Source of the DNA: G016234445 sp964438865
GTDB taxonomy: Bacteria > Chloroflexota > Dehalococcoidia > Tepidiformales > Tepidiformaceae
Direction of reading: 5' to 3'
NCBI GenBank assembly: GCA_964438865.1
Contig: CAYTMI010000007.1
Span: 62,001 to 126,000, forward strand
Length of the DNA stretch: 64,000 nucleotides
Positions 49,408 to 57,749 of this stretch are shown one piece after another (the first letter of the stretch is position 1; every line of letters begins with the position of its first letter). The notes beneath the pieces are model-generated. The model searched no databases, was not told the origin of the DNA, and saw only the letters and a list, made by a program, of their open reading frames with translations. The position numbers and the translations under genes were made by a program.

Positions 49408-52368
49408 GTGGCGATCACGTTAAGGCTGAGCGCGTTTGTTGGCCGGGTGCCGGAACTCGTCGCGCTGCAGGCAATGCTCGACGACGCGGCGCGCGGCAAT
49501 GGGGGTGTTGCGCTCGTTGGGGGCGATGCAGGCGTGGGCAAGTCGCGGCTGCTACGGGAGTTCGCCAACCGAGCGCTGGGAGACGGGTGGCTGGTGCTCT
49601 CCGGCCGGGCCTGCGACAGCGAGGGTATGCCCCCGTTCCTCCCCTTCGTCGAGATCCTTCGCCAGTACGTCCGCAGCTCCTCTGACGACGAGCTCCAGCC
49701 AATCGTGGATAACGCGCCGGAGATAGCGGCGCTCGTCCCGGAAATCCGGGCGCGCTTGTCCGCCATTCCCTCCAGGCGGCTCCTAAGCCCCGAATCGGAG
49801 CGCTACGCACTCTTCCAGGGCGTTTCCGACTTTCTCCTCCATGCCGCCCATTCCTCCGAGACTCGCGGGCTTCTCCTCTGCCTGGACGACCTTCACTGGG
49901 CCGACAGGTCAACCCTCCTGCTGTTCCAGCACCTGGCGCGAAAGCTGCCGACAGCCCGCCTTCTCGTGGTCGGAACCTACCGCAAGCTTGAGGTCGGTGA
50001 GGACCATCCGCTGGCCCCTGTCCTCGCCGCCCTCAAGGGCGAGCGCCTCTACGAAGGTCTTGACCTGGATGCGCTCTCACCCCTTGAGACCGCAGCCATG
50101 GTGGGGTTACTGACCAACCAGAAAGAGCTACCGCCGGCATTCCTGCAGGCATTGTACGAAAGGACGAAGGGCAATCCATTCTTCGTGGAGGAGGTTGTCC
50201 GGCACCTCCAGGGCGAGGGGCGTGACCTCGACGACCCTGCCCTCGCGTCCGGCGATTGGGGACTCCCCGAAGGCGCGCGCCAGGTCATCGGCAGCCGCCT
50301 TGCCCGCCTCAGTCCTGGGGATCACCGGCTGCTGCAGGCGGCAGCCGTGCTTGGCGATGAGTTCAGTCTCATGTTCCCCGTGATCGGGCGCATGCTCGCG
50401 GTCGAGGTCTCGACGCTCGTCGACGCCATGGAGGATGCGGTCCGCGCGGGAATTCTCCGGAACGACGGCAGGAGTTACCGGTTTGCCCATGCGCTCATCC
50501 GCGATGCGATCGTCGAGCAGATGAGCCTCCCGAGGCAGCAGAGCCTCCACCTCTGCGCAGCGGAAGCGATGGAGGAGGTCTACGCTCGGGCCCTGGAGCC
50601 CCGGTTGTCGGCCATCGCGATCCACTACCGCTTCGCCGGTCCTTTCGCCGCGGGCGAGAAGGCGATCGATTACTCACTACGGGCGGGCGAAGCAGCTGCA
50701 ACGGCACTCGCCTATGAGGAGGCTCAGCTTCACTGGGAGGCGGCCCTCGACTTGATGGAACGTCACCGTGTGGCGAACACGGTCCGTGTTCGCCTGGTTG
50801 AGAGGCTCGGCGAGCTCATGCAGGTGGTGGGTTTTGCCAACTACGCCAAGAGCGTAGCGTATTTCGAGCAGGCCCTCGTGCTGCGCGAGAAAATGGGAGA
50901 CGCCGCGGGCGCGGCTGCCATGCACGCACGGCTCGGGCTCCTCCTCGGGGCCGGCGGCCCAACCCGTGACAACCGGGCAGCACTGCGTCACCTGCAGGCT
51001 GCCGCCCCGTTCCTGAAGGACGGGACCGCCAGCGACGCCCAACTGAGTTTCTTCAGCGCCCTCGGTCTCATCGCGGTGTGGCAAGTCAACACGGAAGAGG
51101 GGCTTGCCGCCTCAGCCCGGGCTATGGAGATAGCACTCGAGTTGGGCAGTGAGGACCGCTGGGTCACCAACGCGGTCATGCGGAGCTACCACCTGCACGC
51201 CCTCGGCCGCCTCGGCGAAGGCAACGCGCTCATGGCCGAGGCGTGGGAGACCGCCAACGGGTTGAACAACACCTACCGGGCGTTCGTGGCGGCCGGCTGG
51301 CTTGGCGATCGCCTCCTGGAGTTGGGGGACCCGCTCGAAGCAAGAGCCTGGTACCAGAAGGAGGTCGCTCAGCCTCGCCAGGTCCACGCGCCCACCCGGC
51401 GCCGGGCCCTGCAGCGCGGCATCGCCGCCACGTTCGCCTGTGCCGGAGACATGGAGAGCTGCCAGCGCATTCTCGCTGACGAGGGCATCCGCACTATGCC
51501 CGAGATGGCATTCTTCGACGGCGGTTGGGACGAAGCCGAAGCCGCCTGGAAGCAAGTGCGCGAAACTGCACCCGCTGAGCTTGTTCGCTCCATCCAGGCG
51601 ACTGCGGACTACTGGCTCGCCCGCGTCCGTCGACTACGGGGAGACGCTGCCGGGGCCATCGGCCTCCTGTCCGACGCCCTCGCTATCGGTCTCGATGGGC
51701 CCAGTCTCCTCGTCCAACTGATGACGAGCGCCGAGCTGGCAATCGTCCTCGCTGAGAGCGGCCGGCCGGAGAAGTCCGAGGTCCACCTGGCCCGCTGCCG
51801 GGAGATCCTCGCCGAGGGCGAGGACTGGCGGGGATTGGCCGGCCGCGTTGCGCTCGCCGAGGCAGTACATGCCGCCGCGAGCGGCTGTGCTGAAAATGCG
51901 AGTGAGCGATTTGAACTGGCAATTGTTGTGTTTCGCCGCCTGAGCCTTCCGTGGGACGAAGCAGAGGCATTCGAGACCCGGGCGCGCTCCTGCAAGCGGT
52001 TCTACCGCGGCCGCACCCGGCGTGCTTTTCTCATCGAAACGCTGAATTCCGCCCGAGCCGTATACGAGCGGATAGGCGCTGGCCAGCCCTGGCTCGATCG
52101 GCTCGACGCCTACGGGCGGGACGTGATCGGCGTCGCTGACGACCACGTGCGGGAGCAGTTGCCAGACCACCTGACGCCTCGCGAAGCAGAGGTCCTGCGG
52201 CTCATTGCAGCCGGCAAGAGCGGCAAGGAGATCGGCGCCGAACTCGTGCTCAGCGTTCGCACGGTCGAACGGCACATCGCGAATATCTATGTGAAGACCA
52301 ACCTTCACGGCCGAGCCCAGGTCGCCAACTACGCCATATCCCATGGTCTCTCTTCTCCTAATCCCTGA
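49408..52368 (+). CDS. LAL-type LuxR transcriptional regulator (AAA ATPase - TPR - HTH)
   Basis: A 986-residue MalT-like regulator. ATPase domain with Walker A GGDAGVGKS at about 38-46 and Walker B LLLCLDDLHWAD, then about 500 residues of helical repeats typical of TPR sensor regions, then a LuxR helix-turn-helix near 920-985 (LTPREAEVLRLIAAGKSGKEIGAEL, VRTVERHIANIYVK). It should activate transcription on sensing a small molecule. GTG 49408 is chosen because TAGAAT lies seven bases upstream; the in-frame ATG at 49399 overlaps that box. Likely target is the rhodanese/surface-protein cluster that follows on the same strand. Confidence 0.94.
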   Translation: MAITLRLSAFVGRVPELVALQAMLDDAARGNGGVALVGGDAGVGKSRLLREFANRALGDGWLVLSGRACDSEGMPPFLPFVEILRQYVRSSSDDELQPIVDNAPEIAALVPEIRARLSAIPSRRLLSPESERYALFQGVSDFLLHAAHSSETRGLLLCLDDLHWADRSTLLLFQHLARKLPTARLLVVGTYRKLEVGEDHPLAPVLAALKGERLYEGLDLDALSPLETAAMVGLLTNQKELPPAFLQALYERTKGNPFFVEEVVRHLQGEGRDLDDPALASGDWGLPEGARQVIGSRLARLSPGDHRLLQAAAVLGDEFSLMFPVIGRMLAVEVSTLVDAMEDAVRAGILRNDGRSYRFAHALIRDAIVEQMSLPRQQSLHLCAAEAMEEVYARALEPRLSAIAIHYRFAGPFAAGEKAIDYSLRAGEAAATALAYEEAQLHWEAALDLMERHRVANTVRVRLVERLGELMQVVGFANYAKSVAYFEQALVLREKMGDAAGAAAMHARLGLLLGAGGPTRDNRAALRHLQAAAPFLKDGTASDAQLSFFSALGLIAVWQVNTEEGLAASARAMEIALELGSEDRWVTNAVMRSYHLHALGRLGEGNALMAEAWETANGLNNTYRAFVAAGWLGDRLLELGDPLEARAWYQKEVAQPRQVHAPTRRRALQRGIAATFACAGDMESCQRILADEGIRTMPEMAFFDGGWDEAEAAWKQVRETAPAELVRSIQATADYWLARVRRLRGDAAGAIGLLSDALAIGLDGPSLLVQLMTSAELAIVLAESGRPEKSEVHLARCREILAEGEDWRGLAGRVALAEAVHAAASGCAENASERFELAIVVFRRLSLPWDEAEAFETRARSCKRFYRGRTRRAFLIETLNSARAVYERIGAGQPWLDRLDAYGRDVIGVADDHVREQLPDHLTPREAEVLRLIAAGKSGKEIGAELVLSVRTVERHIANIYVKTNLHGRAQVANYAISHGLSSPNP

Positions 52369-52782
52369 GGCGCGACTCTGCCCGGCGATCTCCCAAACCG
52401 CCCACTAACCTGCGTAGTTCTACGGAAGCGGCGCGCATCACGCGCCCCTACTATCCGGCCTGCCGGTCGACTCGCCGGACGGGGTGGACAGAAACGGCCG
52501 CCGCGCCCGGCGGGTTCTCCGGCCAGCAAAACACCAGGCGGGGCGCATGCAGAACACGGAAGGGCCACCCGGCAGGTGGCGCCCATAACGCCGCTGTGGG
52601 TAAGAAGGGAGAGAAGGATGACCAAATGCCGCTGAGCACACGCCGCCCAGCGTTTCAACCTTAAGGTCCTGCCCACTCCGGCCCTGGAGCCGGCGTCAAG
52701 ATTCCCGGGGCGAGTCTCGACGACCTGAATTCGCGAGCCCCGGTCGCGGTGAATACGGCGTCGAACAGGAAGGACGATTCAA
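52369..52782 (+). other. Gene-free leader region containing repeat copy A
   Basis: No protein gene is supported here. About 52471-52603 is a diverged copy of the sequence at 53200-53336: both share CGCCGGACG, GCGCCCGGCGGGTT, CCGGCCAGC, ATGCAG and ACGCCGCTGTGGGT/ACGTCGCCGTGGGT. In this copy CGCCGG (52473-52478) can pair with CCGGCG. A 13-codon frame from ATG 52547 resembles the start of the frame at 53277 (both MQxxExPPG). The rhodanese ATG follows AGGAAGGAC. Confidence 0.5.
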
Positions 52783-53184
52783 ATGGCAAAGACGTTCATG
52801 CAGATGGTCGCCGAGGCGCAGGCGAAGGTTTCGGCTATCAGCCCCGCGGAGGCGCAAAGGCGGATCCAGGAAGATCGGGCCGTGCTCCTGATTGACGTAC
52901 GAGATGCGGAGGTCATTCGCGCCACCGGCAAGATTCCTGGCGCGGTCCCCATCTCCGCCGGCTCTCTCCTCTACAAGGCCGACCAGGAAGTGCCGGAAGA
53001 TTGGCGCGACGCTCGCCTACAGGACCGCGCGCAGCCGGTGATCACGCTCTGTGACCTGGGCCCGCTGTCCGCTATCAGCGCCGCGAACCTCAAAGACATG
53101 GGCTTCCGCGACGTGAGCTTCGTGGAGGGTGGTCTCGCCGGCTGGCAACAGGCTGGCCTGCCAACGGAGCCCTTCACAACCTAA
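52783..53184 (+). CDS. Rhodanese-domain protein
   Basis: A 133-residue single rhodanese domain. AVLLIDVRDAEVIRATGKIPGAVPI precedes the active loop CDLGPLSA, where the cysteine persulfide residue is present but the usual arginine (CxxGxRS) is leucine. SFVEGGLAGWQQAGLP closes the fold. It transfers sulfane sulfur or senses thiols. A structured leader starts one base after its stop codon. Confidence 0.9.
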   Translation: MAKTFMQMVAEAQAKVSAISPAEAQRRIQEDRAVLLIDVRDAEVIRATGKIPGAVPISAGSLLYKADQEVPEDWRDARLQDRAQPVITLCDLGPLSAISAANLKDMGFRDVSFVEGGLAGWQQAGLPTEPFTT

Positions 53185-53271
53185 CCTCCTCTCGCCAGAC
53201 GATTCGCCGGACGCGCACTGACGCAAGCCATCAGCGCCCGGCGGGTTACCGGCCAGCCTGGCAAGAGGAGG
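53185..53271 (+). promoter_or_regulatory. Structured RNA leader element (repeat copy B)
   Basis: CCTCCTCT-C-GCCAG (53185-53198) pairs with CTGGC-A-AGAGGAGG (53258-53271), a 13-bp stem with one mismatch closing a domain of about 60 bases. Inside, CGCCGG-A-CGC pairs with GCG-C-CCGGCG. The closing stem buries GGAGG, the ribosome binding site of a possible leader frame from ATG 53277. The design is that of a riboswitch or translational control element, but it matches no class I know. Copy A at 52471 keeps the inner stem and sequence blocks. Confidence 0.5.
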
Positions 53272-53369
53272 CGCCGATGCAGGAACCAGAACCGCCGCCT
53301 GGCGGCCAGTTCTCGATAACGTCGCCGTGGGTTACGCGACCTCCGTCGCCACGCCCCCGGCCCAGCCCC

Positions 53370-53387
53370 GCGGGAGGGGTATCCCGC
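53370..53387 (+). promoter_or_regulatory. Hairpin immediately before the ribosome binding site (element C)
   Basis: GCGGGA-GGGGTA-TCCCGC, two bases before AAGGAG of the small secreted-protein gene. The same block, CCCAGCCCC-GCGGGAGGG, recurs before the next gene (element D). The matching position against the ribosome binding site suggests shared translational or mRNA-stability control. Confidence 0.5.
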
Positions 53388-53400
53388 AAGGAGAAAGACA

Positions 53401-53649
53401 ATGATTCGCAAACTTCTGCTCAGCACCCTCGGTGCATTCACCATCGGACTCGCCGGCCTCGGCTTGGGCAGCGCGGAAGCTTCGGGACCGAGCCCGACCC
53501 CCAGCGGGTTGATCGGAGCCTGCAACATGTTGCACGACGCCACCATGATGACCATTCCGATGGTGAGGAATAACCCGGACGGCAACATCCTTTCCGGGAA
53601 TGGAAACCTCGGCATGTGGCACGCGGTGGGCGTCTCAGGCTGCGATTGA
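53401..53649 (+). CDS. Small secreted protein, hypothetical
   Basis: An 82-residue protein with a clear Sec signal peptide (MIRKLLLSTLGAFTIGLAGLG, likely cut after SAEA) and a mature part of about 55 residues with two cysteines (GACNM and SGCD), methionine-rich TMMTIPM, and GNGNLGMW. AAGGAG lies 7 bases before the ATG. Function unknown; its leader and position tie it to the rhodanese and cupin-like genes. Confidence 0.75.
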   Translation: MIRKLLLSTLGAFTIGLAGLGLGSAEASGPSPTPSGLIGACNMLHDATMMTIPMVRNNPDGNILSGNGNLGMWHAVGVSGCD

Positions 53650-53705
53650 TGATCAAGGCGGGCGTGCCATCGACAGACGTACCCGCCGCCAAAGCCCAGC
53701 CCCCG

Positions 53706-53721
53706 CGGGAGGGTCATCCCG
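53706..53721 (+). promoter_or_regulatory. Hairpin immediately before the ribosome binding site (element D)
   Basis: CGGGA-GGGTCA-TCCCG lies three bases before GGAG of the cupin-like surface gene. It repeats element C in sequence and position, with a changed outer base pair and loop. Confidence 0.5.
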
Positions 53722-53738
53722 TACGGAGAGGAGTTCAC

Positions 53739-54665
53739 ATGTCACAACAACGAAGAACGCCCTTCACAAAGAGGCTGCTCCTGGCAGCGGCCATGGCGGT
53801 CATTGCCAGCGTCCTGCCGCTTGGCTTCGCCGCTGCGCAGGCCCCGGCGCCGAAGCAAACCAGCTTCCCTGTTCCCTTCCGTGACGTCGCAACGCCCGGG
53901 ACTAACTTCGACGTCGTCCAGAGCGTGATTGACTACAACCCGGGGGCGACGGCCAGCGCCAGCGCTATGAACGTCGCGAACTACCTCACCGTCCTGGAAG
54001 GCGAGCTGACCATCCAGGTTCGCGATAAGTCAGAGGTGGTTGCCAAGGGCAAGGGCCTCTCGGTGCCCGCCGGCGCCACGCTGGTGGTGACAAACGCGAG
54101 CGGCGCCAAGGCCCGGCTGTTTGTGTCCACGCTTCTGCCGGTGGCAGCCGTCGTAAATGTGCATCAGCCCAATAGCAGCGGAGTGGCTGTCTTCTCGACG
54201 GCGCGCCGCAGCATGTCCGGTGCGCCAGCCGTTGTCGATGTCATTCAGGTGCTGTCGGAATTCGATCCCGGGTTCCGGACGCCAAACCACATCATGAACG
54301 AGTTCCACCTGTTCAGCCTGCTGACTGGCATCACCGATTTCGGGTACCTGGGCACCGGCGCAGTCGAAAGATTCAGCGCCGGACAGCTGGCGGTGATGTA
54401 CGAAGGGATGGCGGGATGGATGGGGAACACGACGCAGGAGAAGGCATCGTGGGCCATCACCTGGGTCGGCACCCCCGGGAAGCCGCTTACGAGTGCTGTG
54501 CCGGCAGCCGCGCCGACACCGGCTCCGCCCAAGACGGGCAGCGGGCTAGCGCAGGACGGCGCCGCCAGCCCGATAGCGCTGGGTGCAACAGGGCTCATTC
54601 TCATGTTCCTCGGCGCTTCAGCGTTTGCGGCGAAGCGCGCCAGGGGAGCGCGGCACCCCGGGTAA
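53739..54665 (+). CDS. Secreted cupin-like protein with LPXTG-like C-terminal anchor
   Basis: A 308-residue exported protein. An N-terminal signal peptide (KRLLLAAAMAVIASVLPLGFAAAQA) precedes a cupin-like beta region (NYLTVLEGELTIQV, VPAGATLVVTNASG). The C-terminus has PPKTG (263-267), a hydrophobic span GATGLILMFLGASAFAA and a basic tail KRARGARH, the layout of a sortase signal with PPKTG in place of LPXTG. Surface display is therefore likely, whether sortase-linked or membrane-held. GAGAGGAG precedes the ATG. Confidence 0.8.
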   Translation: MSQQRRTPFTKRLLLAAAMAVIASVLPLGFAAAQAPAPKQTSFPVPFRDVATPGTNFDVVQSVIDYNPGATASASAMNVANYLTVLEGELTIQVRDKSEVVAKGKGLSVPAGATLVVTNASGAKARLFVSTLLPVAAVVNVHQPNSSGVAVFSTARRSMSGAPAVVDVIQVLSEFDPGFRTPNHIMNEFHLFSLLTGITDFGYLGTGAVERFSAGQLAVMYEGMAGWMGNTTQEKASWAITWVGTPGKPLTSAVPAAAPTPAPPKTGSGLAQDGAASPIALGATGLILMFLGASAFAAKRARGARHPG

Positions 54666-54692
54666 CCCAACGCCAACCAACCGCGTCCCGCT

Positions 54693-54724
54693 GGAGGCTC
54701 ACCGACTCAGGTCGGCGAGCCTCC
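54693..54724 (+). terminator. Terminator-like hairpin after the cupin-like gene
   Basis: GGAGGCTC-A-CCGAC pairs with GTCGG-C-GAGCCTCC around loop TCAG, giving 13 bp with one mismatch, 27 bases past the stop codon. The following TCCGTTCC is only weakly T-rich, so termination is probable rather than certain. Confidence 0.65.
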
Positions 54725-54926
54725 TCCGTTCCCCGGATCCCGCACTTTTCGGGCGCATGGACCCGGTGCCGCGGTGGGACACGGCCACGCAACCCTGCCG
54801 GAGGTCGAGTTCGCCGGCAGGGTGAGCATGGGCGAGGGGCTGGCGGACATCGACGTCGCGGACGCCGCGTTGAAGGGGCGGGCGGGCACACTGACTCAAG
54901 CGCCAGTCTGCCCTAACATGCCTGTG

Positions 54927-56417
54927 ATGCCCGAACCCGCCGCCACCCCTCCCGCGATCTCACCCGCCCACCCTGAACTCATCCAGGGAGGGATGGGGGT
55001 CGGCGTGTCGAACTGGAAATTGGCGAGGGCCGTCGCCCTGGCCGGTCAGCGCCTTGGGGCGAAGGTACTGGGAGTCGTTTCGGGCACCGGGCTTCCCGTG
55101 TTGCTTGTTGATCGTCTCCAGCGGGGCGACCGGGACGTTGTCCGCGCATTGAAGGCCTTCGACCCGGGCATCGCCGGCGAGATCCTGGACGAGTATTTGG
55201 TCGAAGGCCCGTCCCCGGCGAACCGGCGATCCAAGCTCCCACCAAAGCCGGAAGTCCTGGTGACGGGGAACGAAGCGACGAAAGCGAGAATGACGAAGCT
55301 CGCCGTCGCCTCCGCGTTCGTGGAGATCTGGCTTGCGAAGGAAGGCCACAGCGGCCCGATCGGGATTAACGTCCTCGAGAAGGTCCAACTGATGCATCTG
55401 CCGGTGTTGTTGGGCGCGATGATGGCTGGCGTGGACTACGTGCTGGTGGGGGCAGGAATCCCGCACCAGGTGCCGGCGGTGCTCGCAAACTATGCGCGCA
55501 ACGAACCGGCGAGCTATCGGATGGACGTCGCCGGCTCGGCTACCAAGCTGTTGTTGACGCTCGATCCTCGACGGTTCGTGGCCCCGGGGAGAATCCTCCG
55601 GCGCCCGAAGTTCCTCCTCATCGCCTCGCATCACGCCCTGGCGATGAGGCTCGCGGCAACGGTGGAAGTCGATGGCTTCGTGATGGAGGGGCCCAGTGCG
55701 GGAGGCCATAACGCACCCGCCCGCGGGAAGGCGCTTGCTGAGGACGGGCAACCCATCTACGGGGATCGGGACAGGCCAGACCTGGGAAAAGTGGCAGAAC
55801 TGGGGAAGCCGTTCTGGCTTGCCGGGTCCTATGCGAGTCCGGGACGGCTCGCAGAGGCGAAAGCCCTGGGAGCGACCGGTGTCCAGGTGGGGTCGGCGTT
55901 CGCGCTCTGCAACGAATCCGGGCTCCGGGAAGAGATCAAGCGGGAGTTGAGGCAGCGCATCGCGGCCGATGCACTCGAAATCAAGACCAGCGCGACCGCG
56001 TCACCATCTGGCTTTCCTTTCCAGGTGGTCCAGCTCAAAGGCAGTCTCTCTGAATCGTGTGTGTACGAACGCCGCAAACGGATCTGCAACGTGGGCCATC
56101 TCACGCAGGCGTATCAGAAGGATGAGCGGGTGGGCGGCGGGATTGGCTTCCGATGCCCCGGCGAGCCGATCGATGCGTTTGTGAAGAAGGGTGGAAGCAA
56201 GGCCGAAACAGACGGGAAGGTCTGTCTCTGCAACGGACTGGGCGCCGCCGTCGGACACGGACACACGACCAGGCCGGACAGCGAACCCGTCATCGTCACG
56301 CTCGGGAAGGACCTGGGGTTCTACGCCGGGCTGGCTGTGCATCCCGATGGTAGCTATTCCGCGGAAGAGGTCGTTCGAACGATCTTGCCGGGCCGCGCGG
56401 TGGCAGCGATTCCCTGA
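54927..56417 (+). CDS. NMO/2-nitropropane-dioxygenase-type flavoprotein (PfaD-like)
   Basis: A 496-residue FMN TIM-barrel enzyme. PELIQGGMGVGVSNWKLARAVA opens the barrel, GGHNAPARG carries the catalytic-region histidine and phosphate loop, and GATGVQVGSAFALCNESGLRE is the FMN phosphate block. The added C-terminal part with CxxxxRxRIC and VCLCNGLGAAVGHG is cysteine-rich and fits the PfaD/enoyl-reductase-like long branch. TAACAT lies seven bases before ATG 54927 without a ribosome binding site; ATG 54918 is an alternative start. Confidence 0.86.
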   Translation: MPEPAATPPAISPAHPELIQGGMGVGVSNWKLARAVALAGQRLGAKVLGVVSGTGLPVLLVDRLQRGDRDVVRALKAFDPGIAGEILDEYLVEGPSPANRRSKLPPKPEVLVTGNEATKARMTKLAVASAFVEIWLAKEGHSGPIGINVLEKVQLMHLPVLLGAMMAGVDYVLVGAGIPHQVPAVLANYARNEPASYRMDVAGSATKLLLTLDPRRFVAPGRILRRPKFLLIASHHALAMRLAATVEVDGFVMEGPSAGGHNAPARGKALAEDGQPIYGDRDRPDLGKVAELGKPFWLAGSYASPGRLAEAKALGATGVQVGSAFALCNESGLREEIKRELRQRIAADALEIKTSATASPSGFPFQVVQLKGSLSESCVYERRKRICNVGHLTQAYQKDERVGGGIGFRCPGEPIDAFVKKGGSKAETDGKVCLCNGLGAAVGHGHTTRPDSEPVIVTLGKDLGFYAGLAVHPDGSYSAEEVVRTILPGRAVAAIP

Positions 56418-56576
56418 GGCGGCCGGCTCTGAGGGGCATTCCTGCAGCCCCCGGCTTTGCGAGCATGGTCCCCGTCTCCACAGGTATGCTGGTCTCCACC
56501 ACGCGATGACGGTGCGGCCATCCACATGCAACGGTCCGCGCCGCGCCATCGCCACGACTAGATTCGGAGACAGCAC

Positions 56577-57725
56577 ATGGCAAACACAAGCACAGGCATG
56601 GGACTTCAGCTTCGTTCGATCATCAAGAAAGAGGGCGTTCTCGAGCTATCGCTGGCCAGCGTCGCCACCCCAGAGCCCGAAGCGGACGAGGTGATCGTGC
56701 GTGTCGAGGCCTCTCCCCTGAACCCGTCGGACATGGGGCTCCTCTTTGGCGGGGCCGACATGGCCACGGCCGAGGCATCCGGCACGGCCGATAGCCCCGT
56801 CGTGACAGCGAAAGTCTCACCGGCGGTGATGACAGCGATGGCCGGCCGCGTCGGGCAATCTCTGCCCGTGGGGAACGAAGGGGCAGGGGTGGTCATCCAG
56901 GCGGGTACGTCTCCGGCCGCGCAGGCACTGATCGGCAAGACGGTCGCAATCCTCGGTGGCGCGATGTATTCGCAATACCGCTGCATCAAGGCCGCGCAGT
57001 GCCTCGTGTTGCCGCCCGGGATAACGCCCGCCGAAGGCGCCTCCTGTTTCGTCAACCCGCTGACGGTGCTGGGCATGGTCGGCACGATGCGCGCCGAGGG
57101 GCACAAGGCGCTGGTGCACACGGCGGCAGCTTCGAATCTTGGCCAGATGCTCGTCAGGCTTTGCCTCAAGGACGGCGTGGGCCTGGTGAACATCGTTCGA
57201 AAGCAGGAGCAGGTCGACCTCCTGAGGAAGATCGGCGCCACCCACGTGTGCAACTCGACCTCTCCTACCTTCAGGGAGGATCTCGTCGAGGCGCTCGTCG
57301 CCACTGGGGCCACGTTGGCCTTCGATGCCACCGGCGGCGGGAGACTGGCCGGGCAAATCCTCACGGCGATGGAGGTTGCAGCCAACAGGTCGGCGACGGA
57401 GTACAGCCGCTACGGTTCCACCGTCCACAAGCAGGTGTACATCTACGGCGGACTCGACCGCAGCCCGACTGAGTTCACCCGCAACTTCGGCACGGCGTGG
57501 GGTATCGGCGGCTGGTTGCTGATGCCGTTCATGGAGAAAATCGGAGACGAAGCCACCCAGAAGTTACGGGAGCGGGTCGCGGCGGAGATCAAGACCACGT
57601 TCGCGAGCAGCTACACCCGGGAGGTTTCCCTCGCCGAGGCACTGCAGCTCAAGGAGATTGCGGTCTACGGGAAACAGGCCACCGGAGAGAAGTACCTGAT
57701 CAACCCGAACAAAGGGCTCGGCTGA
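56577..57725 (+). CDS. MDR-family zinc-binding-dehydrogenase-like oxidoreductase
   Basis: A 382-residue MDR protein. VIVRVEASPLNPSDMGLLFGG and VGNEGAGVVIQAGTSP form the catalytic domain, and HTAAASNLGQMLVRLCLKDGVGLVNIVR is the NADP turn with an unusual AASNLG in place of GxGxxG. No catalytic zinc ligands are seen, so it is a quinone/enoyl reductase-type member. GGAGA precedes the ATG, and a TAGATT box lies about 20 bases upstream. It follows the flavoprotein gene and may share its pathway. Confidence 0.85.
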   Translation: MANTSTGMGLQLRSIIKKEGVLELSLASVATPEPEADEVIVRVEASPLNPSDMGLLFGGADMATAEASGTADSPVVTAKVSPAVMTAMAGRVGQSLPVGNEGAGVVIQAGTSPAAQALIGKTVAILGGAMYSQYRCIKAAQCLVLPPGITPAEGASCFVNPLTVLGMVGTMRAEGHKALVHTAAASNLGQMLVRLCLKDGVGLVNIVRKQEQVDLLRKIGATHVCNSTSPTFREDLVEALVATGATLAFDATGGGRLAGQILTAMEVAANRSATEYSRYGSTVHKQVYIYGGLDRSPTEFTRNFGTAWGIGGWLLMPFMEKIGDEATQKLRERVAAEIKTTFASSYTREVSLAEALQLKEIAVYGKQATGEKYLINPNKGLG

Positions 57726-57749
57726 GGGGACGGAACCGAGGCTCAACTG

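Noticed and set aside
53200..53262. c-di-GMP-I (GEMM) riboswitch in the repeated leader
   Set aside because: GACGCAA-GCC and GGGTTACCG recall the GEMM core, but the GAAA tetraloop stem and third stem are absent and the outer pairing differs.
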